64,000 nt of DNA, from NCBI GenBank assembly GCA_900756925.1, contig CAAELX010000044.1:17122-81121 (forward strand), in the 5' to 3' direction. This document shows positions 34,764 through 43,616 of the stretch, piece after piece. The first letter of the stretch is position 1, and each line of letters opens with the position of its first letter. Source of the stretch: an uncultured Roseburia sp. (GTDB lineage: Bacteria; Bacillota; Clostridia; Lachnospirales; Lachnospiraceae). The notes under the pieces are model-generated. The model was given only the letters and a program-made list of their open reading frames with translations. It was not told where the DNA came from and ran no database searches. Position numbers and translations under genes: made by a program.

Positions 34764-35696
34764 ATGAGAGTCAGCGGACAACACAGAAGCAGGAAAAAAA
34801 ATCCGGGAGTACTATTTCTCCTTCCGGAGCTGGCAGGAGTTCTGATCTTTGGGCTGATCCCGTTTGCGGATGTTGTCAGACGTTCTTTTTTTCAGACAGC
34901 CAATAAAAGTTTTGCAGGTTTTTCAAATTATAGGGAAGTGGTATCCAATCAGGCGTTCCGGCTTGCAGCGGGGAATACGGTGCGATTTGTTGGAATCTGC
35001 ATTCCGGGGCTGCTGATCCTGTCTCTGGTTCTTGCCCTGTTTTTGCAGCAGGGAATGCTCTTTGCTGAGAAAATGAAAAAGCAACGAAATGTTTCTATGG
35101 AACATTTTTACAGAAACGGGGTGGTATGGCTGAAAAGTCTGTATTTGCTTCCAATGGCGATTCCGGCGGCGGGTATAGTCGTGTTATGGAAGCTGTTGTT
35201 TGACAGTTACGGTCTGGTGAATGGAGTTTTGAATCATGGCATACTTGCAGGCTGGATCGGCGCGCGGGACTGGATGAACACAGATGCAGCATTTGGAGTA
35301 CTTGTGGGAAGTTATATCTGGAAATATTTAGGCTATGACAGCGTCCTCTGGATGGCGGGGATTGCGGCAATCCCGCAGGATATTTATGAGGCAGCGAAGG
35401 TGGATGGGGCAGGAAAATGGAAAAGCTTCCTCTACATCACCCTGCCAAACCTTGGTCCGGTGGCATTTACCGTGGTTGTTTTGTCGGTGTTAAATTCCTT
35501 CAAGGCATTCCGCGAGGTTTATATGGTGGCAGGCAGTTATCCGCAGGAAAACATTTATCTGTTGCAGCATGTATTTAACAACTGGTTCCAGACACTCTCG
35601 GTGGACAAAATGGCGGCGGCATCTGTGCTGCTGGCATTTGCCATTGCAGTGTTTGTATGGCTGTTAGAGAGAAGCTGGGAGAGAGATAGCGAATAG
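34764..35696 (+). CDS. ABC permease, MalF/UgpA type
   Basis: 310 residues, about six transmembrane helices. The EAA loop is IYEAAKVDGAGKWKSFLYITLPNLGP. AGAGGAG precedes the start. It forms the channel with the next permease. No ATPase gene is present in the operon. Confidence 0.9.
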   Translation: MRVSGQHRSRKKNPGVLFLLPELAGVLIFGLIPFADVVRRSFFQTANKSFAGFSNYREVVSNQAFRLAAGNTVRFVGICIPGLLILSLVLALFLQQGMLFAEKMKKQRNVSMEHFYRNGVVWLKSLYLLPMAIPAAGIVVLWKLLFDSYGLVNGVLNHGILAGWIGARDWMNTDAAFGVLVGSYIWKYLGYDSVLWMAGIAAIPQDIYEAAKVDGAGKWKSFLYITLPNLGPVAFTVVVLSVLNSFKAFREVYMVAGSYPQENIYLLQHVFNNWFQTLSVDKMAAASVLLAFAIAVFVWLLERSWERDSE

Positions 35697-35810
35697 AAAA
35701 ATGCAGAAGAAAGAGAGTGTAAAAGACGTATTGGTACAGCGTGAGAAAGCAGAACGAAGTCATTGTGGAGATGGATAAGCAGACAGAAAAAACGAGTGAG
35801 GTGATGTGGC

Positions 35811-36647
35811 ATGAAAAAAATAATTTCAATCAGTATGTTGCTTCTGACAGCAGGGACCTGCCTGGCACCGGTTATCTTTCTTCTGTCAGGGACTTTTATG
35901 GGAAATCAGGAAATCTACAACTGCGTGGCACCAGCGCTCGGAGGGAAGGATGGCTTTGCTATCTGGCATTTGCTTCCGCTGTATCCGACGTTGCAAAATG
36001 TTGTGGAGCTGCTGATGGATTCGCCGGAATATTTTCAGATGTTCTGGAACTCGATGCTCTATACCGGGGCGATTCTGGCGGGGCAGCTTGTGCTCGGTAT
36101 GCCTGCGGCGTGGGGGCTTGCGAGATATCAGTTTCGCGGAAGGAAAATGGCATATGGACTTTTTATTCTTGTGATGATGATGCCGTTTCAGGTGACGATG
36201 CTGTCACAGTATCTGGTGCTGAACCGGCTGAATCTGCTGGATTCGCCTGGGGCAGTGATATTGCCGGGCATTTTTTCTACGTTCTCTGTGTTCATCATGT
36301 ACCGGTTTTTTCGTGGGCTGCCGGAGAGTGCGATGGAGGCGGCGCGGGTGGACGGTGCGGGAGAGCTTCGCATTTTTATCTGCATCGGTATTCCGCTTGG
36401 GAGCCCGGGAATTTTGTCTGCAATGGTCTTTTCATTTCTGGACTGCTACAGCATGCTGGAACAGCCGATGACTTTCTTAAAAACGAAGAGTCTCTGGCCG
36501 CTGTCGCTGTTTCTGCCGGAGATCACGGAACAGAATGCGGGATTTGCGTTCTGCGCATCGCTTGTGACGGTGTTGCCGGCACTGTTTGTGTTTCTGGCGG
36601 GGCAGGATTATCTGGAGCAGGGCATTGCGGTTGGGGTGAATAAGTGA
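35811..36647 (+). CDS. ABC permease, MalG/UgpE type
   Basis: 278 residues, six transmembrane helices. The EAA loop is SAMEAARVDGAGELRIFICIGIPLG. A GAGGTGAT site lies about 5 bases before ATG 35811. The long competing frame here on the same strand encodes no recognisable protein and is rejected. It partners the preceding permease. The gene after it is HlyD-like, an odd mix of import and export parts. Confidence 0.9.
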   Translation: MKKIISISMLLLTAGTCLAPVIFLLSGTFMGNQEIYNCVAPALGGKDGFAIWHLLPLYPTLQNVVELLMDSPEYFQMFWNSMLYTGAILAGQLVLGMPAAWGLARYQFRGRKMAYGLFILVMMMPFQVTMLSQYLVLNRLNLLDSPGAVILPGIFSTFSVFIMYRFFRGLPESAMEAARVDGAGELRIFICIGIPLGSPGILSAMVFSFLDCYSMLEQPMTFLKTKSLWPLSLFLPEITEQNAGFAFCASLVTVLPALFVFLAGQDYLEQGIAVGVNK

Positions 36648-36684
36648 CGCGAAACTCTAATGAAGGTTGTGGGGATAAAAAGGA

Positions 36685-38193
36685 ATGAAAGAAAAAGAGA
36701 AAAGAACAGAAAAGCAGAGCGTAAACCAGAGTATTTTCTGGGTGAAAGGATTTGCGGTTTTGCTGGCGGTGATTTTGTTTTTCACGGTGGTGTCGAGAGT
36801 GGCGGCTTCTTTTACGGTGCCGCGGGTTACGGTGGCTGAGATTGGCAGCGGGAAGATCGGACATGATGTTACGGCGAGTGGAATGGTGGAGGCAGCGGGA
36901 GAGAGGGCTGTCTGCACGCTGCCGGATCTTCTGGTTGCGCAGATGAGTGTGCATGCAGGGGAGAGAGTGGCGGAAGGTGACCTCCTTTTTACGGTTGATT
37001 TGGAACAGTTGGGAGAGCAGATCACAGAACTTGAGGAACAGATTGCGAAGCTTAGTCTTGAAAATGAGGCGGCAGAGAAGAACCGGGAGCAGGAGACGAA
37101 GAAGCAGCAGATAGAGGAACAGCGTGCGAAAGAGGATTATCAGGATATTGTGTCCAGACAGGCGGAAGCGGAGAAGCAGCGTGCAGAGAATCTGCAGGAA
37201 GCGGAGGCGGCAAAGCAGCGCGCAGGAGAGGATCTGAATGTCGCGATTGAGGTGAAGCAGCGCGCAGAGGAAGCTTATAACCAGGCGGTGAAGGAATTGG
37301 AGGATGCGCAAGAGCAGAATCAGGCAGCTTTGCAGGAGAACATGCAGCAGAAAAAGGCAGACTTAGATTCCTGTGAAGCGAATGTGGCAGAAAAAAAGAC
37401 CGCATACGATACCAGCGTAGAGCAGTGGAAAGCACTTCAGGACGCAGCCGGGACAGAGGATACTTCGGAAAAAGATGCCACTAAAGCAGCCGCGCGAGCT
37501 GTCGAGGACGCTGCACTTTCTGAGAGCACAGACAACACAGCGCAGATCAATGCAATCACGATGGAACAGTATGAGAGACAGCAAAAGCAGTTAATTGCAT
37601 TGCGAGAGCTAAACGGTGAGGTGCGTGCGGACGCAGCGGGAACGGTGACAAAAGTGCTCGTCGAGACCGGGCAGAAGACCACGGACACGGCGGCAGTCCT
37701 GCTCAGTGATGAGGACAGAGGGCTTCTTTTTACTGCATCCGTTGACAGCAAATACCGGGAATATCTGCCGGTTGGTACAACGGCTGAACTTTCCGGCTCC
37801 GGAAGGCGGGTGGAGGACTGTACCGTTTCTGCGATTGAGATTGCAGAGGATGGACAGACAGTCCGGATCACGGCAGAGCTTACAGGAGACAGCTTCACAC
37901 CGGGCGAGAGCGCGGAGATCTCCATTACCGGCAAATCTGATTCCTATGACTTCACAATCCCTGTCACGGCGATCCGGGAAGAAAACCAGAAGAATTATGT
38001 GCTGGTGCTCGATACAGAGAACACGATTCTCGGGGAGCAGTATGTGGCGCGGAAAGTGGAAGTGGAGGTTTTGGATAAGAACAGCACGTATGCGGCGGTG
38101 GACAGCAGCGCATTAAGCAATGGCAGCCAGATCATTGCGGATTCCAGCCGGAATGTGAGTGCCGGGGATATTGTGCGGCTGGAAGAGCAGTAA
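36685..38193 (+). CDS. HlyD/MFP-type membrane fusion (adaptor) protein
   Basis: 502 residues: one N-terminal transmembrane anchor (FAVLLAVILFFTVVSRV, about 18-36). A split lipoyl/barrel-sandwich domain follows (GHDVTASGMVEAAGERAV and later LNGEVRADAAGTVTKVLVETGQ). A long coiled coil rich in Glu/Gln/Lys (about 105-230) sits between the halves, then beta-barrel regions (YLPVGTTAELSGSGRR). This is the layout of periplasmic adaptor proteins, here in a Gram-positive where they partner MacB-like exporters. An outer-membrane partner is not expected. The fourth gene of the operon. Confidence 0.85.
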   Translation: MKEKEKRTEKQSVNQSIFWVKGFAVLLAVILFFTVVSRVAASFTVPRVTVAEIGSGKIGHDVTASGMVEAAGERAVCTLPDLLVAQMSVHAGERVAEGDLLFTVDLEQLGEQITELEEQIAKLSLENEAAEKNREQETKKQQIEEQRAKEDYQDIVSRQAEAEKQRAENLQEAEAAKQRAGEDLNVAIEVKQRAEEAYNQAVKELEDAQEQNQAALQENMQQKKADLDSCEANVAEKKTAYDTSVEQWKALQDAAGTEDTSEKDATKAAARAVEDAALSESTDNTAQINAITMEQYERQQKQLIALRELNGEVRADAAGTVTKVLVETGQKTTDTAAVLLSDEDRGLLFTASVDSKYREYLPVGTTAELSGSGRRVEDCTVSAIEIAEDGQTVRITAELTGDSFTPGESAEISITGKSDSYDFTIPVTAIREENQKNYVLVLDTENTILGEQYVARKVEVEVLDKNSTYAAVDSSALSNGSQIIADSSRNVSAGDIVRLEEQ

Positions 38194-38210
38194 AGAAGGG
38201 ACGTCAAAGT

Positions 38211-39191
38211 ATGTGTACACGAAAACAAATTCCGGACAAAAAGAGGAAGAAATACAGATGGCTATCCGTATTTCTTACAGTCAGTACTGTACTGTGTCTG
38301 CTTGCTACCTATATTTATCAGAAAAAACTTTCTGATTTTTCCAATATAATTACAATCGAAGCATCAGAAAATGGATTTCAGCAGACAAGTATAGAGGCAA
38401 TCCGGCAGGAGCAGAAGTCGAAAAAAACAGCAGAATCGGAACGTGCCGGAAAGAAGAATATCATCGGACAGTCGGAGGCATTTAGCTTCACTGCATGGAC
38501 AGAGCGGAAAGACCAGCCTGTGGAGGCAGAGTTCAGCGGGAGACAGATGACGGCAGACTGCTATTTACTTATGGGCGATTCTTATCTTGTCCTGCCCTGG
38601 GGGAAAAATCTGTCTGCGGATGACACGGAGGGCTGTATCATCGGAGCGGCGGTGGCGCAGACTATCTTTGGCGGGACTGAGGTGGAAGGACAGACGCTTT
38701 TGTACGATGAAAGGACACTGACAGTCCGTGGTGTCGTGCAGGAGCCGGATGATATCCTGCTCTGCCAGATGCAGGAGCAGACCGGAATCGGCAGTGGAAC
38801 AGATTCAGACAGTGCCGTCACCTTCGACAGAATCAATCTGCTCGTCACAGAAGAATCCAAGACAGCGTCACAGACAGTAGAGCAATTTATAAACTGCTAT
38901 GTTCTGGATGCGGATAGCCTGCATTTCGAACGAAAGCAGAACCTGTACTGGCTCACAGAACTGACTCCGGGAAAATGGTCGAATTTTTCCGGATGGAGCA
39001 CAAACCTGAAAACCTTGCAGTCTGACAGGCAGAGACTGCGACAGTGTGAGAAAAGCGGGATCGAGAGCCTGTACATGGGCTGGGTGGATAGGCGGAATAT
39101 ATTTCTGGCGGCAGCTGCCCTCATGGCAATCTGTCAGATCATATGCCTGCTTCGGGCGATACCTAAGAAACACTTGTATTCTGAATCATAG
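38211..39191 (+). CDS. MacB-like extracytoplasmic-domain protein with two membrane spans
   Basis: 326 residues. A transmembrane helix near the N-terminus (WLSVFLTVSTVLCLLATYIY) and another near the C-terminus (FLAAAALMAICQIICLLRAI) flank an extracytoplasmic domain. That domain contains CIIGAAVAQTIFGGTEVEGQ and LTVRGVVQEPDD, the typical MacB_PCD pattern. Full MacB/FtsX permeases have four helices. Here the two additional FtsX-domain helices are absent, and no ATPase is next to it. It follows the adaptor gene by 17 bases. It may be a reduced permease or a structural partner of the HlyD-like protein. Confidence 0.7.
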   Translation: MCTRKQIPDKKRKKYRWLSVFLTVSTVLCLLATYIYQKKLSDFSNIITIEASENGFQQTSIEAIRQEQKSKKTAESERAGKKNIIGQSEAFSFTAWTERKDQPVEAEFSGRQMTADCYLLMGDSYLVLPWGKNLSADDTEGCIIGAAVAQTIFGGTEVEGQTLLYDERTLTVRGVVQEPDDILLCQMQEQTGIGSGTDSDSAVTFDRINLLVTEESKTASQTVEQFINCYVLDADSLHFERKQNLYWLTELTPGKWSNFSGWSTNLKTLQSDRQRLRQCEKSGIESLYMGWVDRRNIFLAAAALMAICQIICLLRAIPKKHLYSES

Positions 39192-39247
39192 TATGTTATC
39201 TTATCCAAAGAAAATAAAATGAAGACTCCGGAGGTTGTCAAAATAGT

Positions 39248-39357
39248 ATGAGACATTGATTTTTCTATTACAGACAAGATGTAATATTTTGGAAAGTTAG
39301 ATAATTGCGAAATCGCAATTGTCTGTTTTTGTAATAGAAAAAAGGAGATATCTCATG
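39248..39357 (+). promoter_or_regulatory. Structured leader of the MFS gene that can mask its ribosome binding site
   Basis: ATGAGA (39248-39253) can pair with TCTCAT (39351-39356), which overlaps the start codon. TTTTTCTATTAC (39260-39271) pairs with GTAATAGAAAAA (39331-39342). AAAGGAGAT lies in the internal loop between them. At the top is the near-perfect dyad AATTGCGA-AA-TCGCAATT (39303-39320), which could also be a DNA operator. I do not recognise a known riboswitch class. Confidence 0.6.
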
Positions 39358-40527
39358 AAAAAATTAAAATTTGACAGCTACGACGGAGTCTGTTTTTTAA
39401 ACGGACTTGTCTTTTTTGCGCCGATTGCATTGCTTGTGCGGACACAGGCGGGCGTATCGGAGCACATATTTTTCCTCTTACAGGCACTACTTTCGGGAGT
39501 GATCTTTCTCGGGGAGATTCCAACAGGATTTATTACGGATAAAATTGGATATCGGAAATCGTTGATTCTGGCGCAGATCCTATTGCTTACAGCCCGGAGT
39601 CTGTTGCTTGGCGCCTTCTTAAGCCACAGCGTGTGGCTGTTTGTGGCAGAGGCAGTGGTGGAAGGAATTGCGGCCTGCTTTACGTCCGGAACCGGCAGCG
39701 CTTACCTCTACAACCTGTATGGAGAGGAAGGTTATCTTGCGAAAACAACACATGCGGGGAATTTCGGGACAGCCGGATTTATCATCAGCACGGTTGCTTA
39801 TGCCGGGATTTATAAGGTGAGTGGGATTGCGGGGCTGCTCGCGGCGACAGCTGCGGCGGATCTTGGATCTGTTGTAATGGCATTTTCCCTGGACAAAGAG
39901 GAGAAAAATCAGAGAGTCAGTGGAAAAGAAAAAGAGCAGACTTCGATTGGAAGCAGTCTTTCCATATTAAGACATCCGAAAGCTATCCTCTTTGTCGCAG
40001 CCCTGTCTATTTTCAGCATCGCATGGCTGCTGATCAACTTCTTCTACGTGGAGAAGATGGCTGCCTGCGGGCTTCCGGTGGAGTGGCTCTCCGCAGTCAT
40101 CCTGATTTATTCTGCGGTACAGATGTTGTCGGAACCCATTTTGGAGAAGCTGTCGTCCGGGGCGAAAAAGAGAGACAAAAGAATGCTCATGGCAGTGACT
40201 TCTATTGTGGCAGGAGTCGCGTTCCTCGCATTCGGCATGGCGAATCAAGTGGCACTGATCCTGCCGCTGATGTGTATACTTCCTTTATTACTCAATCTGC
40301 CGGAATACTTGCTGTCGGAGCTTGAGAATCAGTTCGTGGATGAGAGCGGTCATGCAGATAACAGAGCAGCAACGCTGTCAGTTCTGAATATAGGCGTCAA
40401 CCTGTTGGAGATTCTGACACTATCTGTCTCTGCATTTCTGACGAAAATCGGAATCTGGTGGTGTTTCCTTCTGACCGGTGTCCTGTTGTGTCTGGTGGCA
40501 TTGTTTTTTGTGAAAAAAAGCAGATAA
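39355..40527 (+). CDS. MFS transporter
   Basis: 390 residues, 12 transmembrane helices in two halves. The conserved loop 2-3 motif reads GFITDKIGYRKSL. The ATG at 39355 (MKKLKFDSYDG) follows AAAGGAGAT; an upstream GTG/TTG-type start is not supported. The substrate is unknown; drug or metabolite efflux is likely given the leader structure, which could induce it in response to a ligand. Confidence 0.88.
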   Translation: MKKLKFDSYDGVCFLNGLVFFAPIALLVRTQAGVSEHIFFLLQALLSGVIFLGEIPTGFITDKIGYRKSLILAQILLLTARSLLLGAFLSHSVWLFVAEAVVEGIAACFTSGTGSAYLYNLYGEEGYLAKTTHAGNFGTAGFIISTVAYAGIYKVSGIAGLLAATAAADLGSVVMAFSLDKEEKNQRVSGKEKEQTSIGSSLSILRHPKAILFVAALSIFSIAWLLINFFYVEKMAACGLPVEWLSAVILIYSAVQMLSEPILEKLSSGAKKRDKRMLMAVTSIVAGVAFLAFGMANQVALILPLMCILPLLLNLPEYLLSELENQFVDESGHADNRAATLSVLNIGVNLLEILTLSVSAFLTKIGIWWCFLLTGVLLCLVALFFVKKSR

Positions 40528-40672
40528 AATTTAACAGTTGTAAGCTTGGCATCATGCTGAGTACTGTGGAAATAGTAATAGCAGACAGAAATTTCCGTGG
40601 AAAAACGGATTTCGATTGCATGAAAAACGTGCAGGTGTTAGTATGGGGGTAACAACAGAAAGGCGGAAAACA

Positions 40673-41782
40673 ATGAAATATCCAAAGTTTTTACCGGAGA
40701 ACGGAACCATCGGTTTTGTGGCACCGTCGTTTGGCTGTGCAACGGAACCGTACCATACCGCATTCTTAAATGCACAGAAAAAATGGAAAGCGATGGGCTA
40801 TCAATTGGATCTTGGACCAAACTGCTATGCGGATAACGGCATCGGAATCAGCAATACCCCACAGACATGTGGAAAAGAGCTGACGGATTATTATTGCAGT
40901 GTGGATAACGATGTCCTCATTTCCTGCGGTGGCGGAGAAATGATGTGTGAGACCATCGGATATGTGGATTTTGAAAAAATAAAAGCCGCAAAGCCGAAAT
41001 GGTACATGGGCTACTCAGACAACACGAACTTTACCTTCCTCTTAAGCACGATCTGCGACACTGCAGCCATCTATGGACCATGCGCCGGAACCTTCGGCAT
41101 GGAGCCATGGCATGAGAGCCTTGTGCATACGATGGAGGTGCTGACCGGAGAGCGGAAAACTTTAGCCAGTTATCCAAAGTGGGAGCGCGATGCACTAAAA
41201 GCGGAAGATAATCCATATGTTCCATACAATACGACAGAACCGTTAGATCTGGTGATTTACCCAGGATGCGGTCAGACAGAACAGCCGGACGGCATTCAGA
41301 AATGGAAAGAAGGAGAGAACAATTTATTGTATCGTGGCTGTGAGAATCCGAAAGCTGCCGTGCATATGAGAGGACGCCTCTTAGGTGGCTGCGTTGACTG
41401 CCTCGTCAATCTCCTCGGTACAAAATACGATTATGTAAACCAATTCAACGAGCGCTATAAAGAGGATGGCATCATCTGGTTCTTAGAATGCTGTGACTTA
41501 AATGTCATGGGCATCCGCCGCGCCATGTGGCAGATGAAAAACGCCGGCTGGCTGGATTACACAAAAGGCTTCCTCATCGGAAGACCGTGCTGCATCGGTG
41601 AGGAGATGATGGGCTTAGACCACTACCACGCCGTCGTTGACATCTTAAAAGACTTCAACGTCCCGATCATCTTAGACGCCGACCTCGGACACCGCCCGCC
41701 GATGATGCCGCTCGTGTGTGGCAGTATGGCAGACATAAACGTGCGTGGAAATCATTTGCAGATTGATATGGATTTTATTTGA
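40673..41782 (+). CDS. S66 family peptidase (LD-carboxypeptidase / MccF-like)
   Basis: 369 residues. The N-terminal GTIGFVAPSFGC and the nucleophile elbow MGYSDNT (Ser) identify S66. WFLECCDL supplies the catalytic Glu region and LGHRPPMMPL the His. Known members trim muropeptides or hydrolyse microcin C-type nucleotide-peptides, so roles in wall recycling or self-immunity are both possible. ATG 40673 follows AAGGCGG. It lies downstream of the MFS gene on the same strand (145-base gap). Confidence 0.88.
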   Translation: MKYPKFLPENGTIGFVAPSFGCATEPYHTAFLNAQKKWKAMGYQLDLGPNCYADNGIGISNTPQTCGKELTDYYCSVDNDVLISCGGGEMMCETIGYVDFEKIKAAKPKWYMGYSDNTNFTFLLSTICDTAAIYGPCAGTFGMEPWHESLVHTMEVLTGERKTLASYPKWERDALKAEDNPYVPYNTTEPLDLVIYPGCGQTEQPDGIQKWKEGENNLLYRGCENPKAAVHMRGRLLGGCVDCLVNLLGTKYDYVNQFNERYKEDGIIWFLECCDLNVMGIRRAMWQMKNAGWLDYTKGFLIGRPCCIGEEMMGLDHYHAVVDILKDFNVPIILDADLGHRPPMMPLVCGSMADINVRGNHLQIDMDFI

Positions 41783-41890
41783 ATGTTATAGAACAACGTA
41801 TGAATGAACTTTTCATAAAGCCGAATAAAAATATTAGAGAATAGAGACATTATCAGTCAAAGCTTGCAGAACAAGTAACAAATTGTCAAA

Positions 41891-42125
41891 GCGAAACTCA
41901 TAGAAAACATAGAGAGGATGGCGGCGCAGGTACAGCTATATAAGAAGACCTTGGGGAGCCGCCGGTCCTTAGCTTTCAGCCGAGCAGGGACAGTGGTGGC
42001 TAGCCAACAACCTGGTACTGCTCGGCTGGAAGCTTAGTACCGCTGCGAGCGACACAGAGCGCGAGCGTGTCTTCGTTATAGCTGTGCCTGTACCGTCATC
42101 GCAATAACCTACATTTGAGTTTCGC
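41891..42125. repeat. GCGAAACTC-family repeat, copy B (235 bases, full and highly structured)
   Basis: Bounded by GCGAAACTCA (41891-41900) and its exact complement TGAGTTTCGC (42116-42125). Inside, CAGGTACAGCTATA (41927-41940) pairs with TATAGCTGTGCCTG (42077-42090), and CAGCCGAGCAG (41977-41987) with CTGCTCGGCTG (42018-42028), so the whole unit can fold into one long cruciform or RNA. It fills the 41783-42159 gap between the S66 and NfeD genes. It contains no open reading frame of note. Confidence 0.85.
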
Positions 42126-42159
42126 CCTAGTCGAACACTTATAAAGGAGAGAAAAGCAT

Positions 42160-42660
42160 ATGGAAATCATCATCTGGATTGCATTAATTATCTTATTTGC
42201 GGTAGTAGAGATCATCACGGTAGGTTTAACTTCTATCTGGTTTGCAGGAGGCGCTCTGGTCGCATTGCTTCTTGCAGCTATTGGGCTTGGTATAGCTGCA
42301 CAGTTTGTCGCATTTGTGGCAGTGTCCATCCTCCTGCTCGTTTTCACAAGACCATGGGCACTCAAATACATGAAACCAAAGCTTACCAAGACCAACTACG
42401 AGGCAGCTGTGGACAAAAACGTCTGCCTGACCGAAACTGTGGATAACATGAAAGGAACCGGAACCGCCGTGTTAAAGGGACAGGAATGGACGGCGAGAGC
42501 CTATGAGGACGGCAAAGTTTATCCGGCAGGAACGATTGTAAAAGTAAAGGAGATCCGTGGAGTTACCCTGTATGTGACAGAGAGCGATGCCATGCCGGAG
42601 AAGCATACAGAGCAAAACGGAACTTCACAGGAGACGGACGGCAAAGAATCATATAGATAA
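42160..42660 (+). CDS. NfeD family membrane protein
   Basis: 166 residues: transmembrane helices within the first 65 residues (IALIILFAVVEIITVG and following), then a soluble OB-fold domain (NYEAAVDKNVCLTETVDN, GQEWTARAYEDGKVYPAGTIVKV). This is the short NfeD type. The usual partner is a stomatin/flotillin (SPFH) protein, but the next gene is patatin-like, with no SPFH gene here. AAGGAGAG precedes the ATG. Confidence 0.92.
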   Translation: MEIIIWIALIILFAVVEIITVGLTSIWFAGGALVALLLAAIGLGIAAQFVAFVAVSILLLVFTRPWALKYMKPKLTKTNYEAAVDKNVCLTETVDNMKGTGTAVLKGQEWTARAYEDGKVYPAGTIVKVKEIRGVTLYVTESDAMPEKHTEQNGTSQETDGKESYR

Positions 42661-42737
42661 AAGGGTGCAGAATGACGGAATCTGAGGATCCTGCATGACA
42701 ACAGTGACAGAATTACGAGACAGAAAGGAAAGAATCT

Positions 42738-43616
42738 ATGAAATTAGGAATGGTATGTGAAGGCGGAGCCAGCCGAACCGCTTTTTCCTGCGGCGTACTG
42801 GATGCTTTTTTAGAGGAAAATCTGATGCCGGATTACTTTATCGGTGTTTCAGCTGGAATCGCGTTCGGAGTATCTTATTTATCAAAACAGAAGGGACGCA
42901 ACTTAACAATCTTAGAAGAGTATATGGCAGATAAACGGTACATGGGATTAAAATACCTCTTTGACCGGAACAAAAAGACCTACTACAACATTGATTTTGT
43001 GTTCAATGAAGTGCCGAATAAACTGCTCCCGTTCGATTATGATGCTTTTGCGGCATATCCGGGTGTTGTGGAGGCAGCTGTTACGAATATTCATACGGGA
43101 AAAGCAGAGTATTTGAAAGTGCCGCAGAGTATAGAGATGAAAGATACGCTTGTGGCGAGTTGTTCTTTGCCGATTCTGTTTCAGCCGGTCAAAATCGGAC
43201 ATCATTATTATCTGGATGGCGGGATTGCAGATTCTATCCCATATAAACACACTTTGGAAGAGGGCTGCGACAAACTGATCGTGATCCTGACTAGAGAGCG
43301 TGGATACGTAAAGACCACAGAGAAAGCGATCCGCCTGACGGATAAGCTTTACCGGAAATATCCGAAGATCGTGGAGGCAGTGGACACCCGGGCAGAACGC
43401 TATAATCAGGACATAAAAGACCTCGAAAAACTGGAAAAAGAAGGAAAAGTCTTTGTGATCGCACCGGAAACTACCCTTGGTGTCGGAAGGACAGAATCCG
43501 ATCCGCAGAAATTGCGTGAACTTTATGAGGAAGGACTTCGGATCGGCAGGGAAAGAATGGAAGATCTGCGCAGGTATCTGACAGAGGAAACAGATAAAGG
43601 AAAGGACAAAACATGA
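42738..43616 (+). CDS. Patatin-like phospholipase
   Basis: 292 residues. Oxyanion region CEGGASRTAF, nucleophile Ser38 in GVSAG (GxSxG) and dyad Asp in LDGGIADSIP: the complete Ser-Asp dyad of the patatin family (YjjU-like). It probably hydrolyses acyl esters of membrane lipids in the cytoplasm. AAAGGAAAG precedes the start. Its stop overlaps the next start (ATGA), so it is coupled to the dehydrogenase. Confidence 0.92.
   Translation: MKLGMVCEGGASRTAFSCGVLDAFLEENLMPDYFIGVSAGIAFGVSYLSKQKGRNLTILEEYMADKRYMGLKYLFDRNKKTYYNIDFVFNEVPNKLLPFDYDAFAAYPGVVEAAVTNIHTGKAEYLKVPQSIEMKDTLVASCSLPILFQPVKIGHHYYLDGGIADSIPYKHTLEEGCDKLIVILTRERGYVKTTEKAIRLTDKLYRKYPKIVEAVDTRAERYNQDIKDLEKLEKEGKVFVIAPETTLGVGRTESDPQKLRELYEEGLRIGRERMEDLRRYLTEETDKGKDKT

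Noticed and set aside
35741..36643. 300-residue open frame on the plus strand overlapping the MalG-type permease
   Set aside because: The peptide is Gly/Ala/Cys-rich without known motifs, while the frame from 35811 encodes a clear ABC permease with an EAA loop and a good ribosome binding site.
36649..36665. GCGAAACTCTAATGAA as a fifth copy of the GCGAAACTC repeat
   Set aside because: Only 10 bases match exactly and no partner end is present, so it may be chance. Mentioned only as a possible trace.
36523..37311. 262-residue minus-strand frame opposite the permease/HlyD junction
   Set aside because: Leu/Arg/His-rich shadow of the coiled-coil region of the HlyD-like gene.
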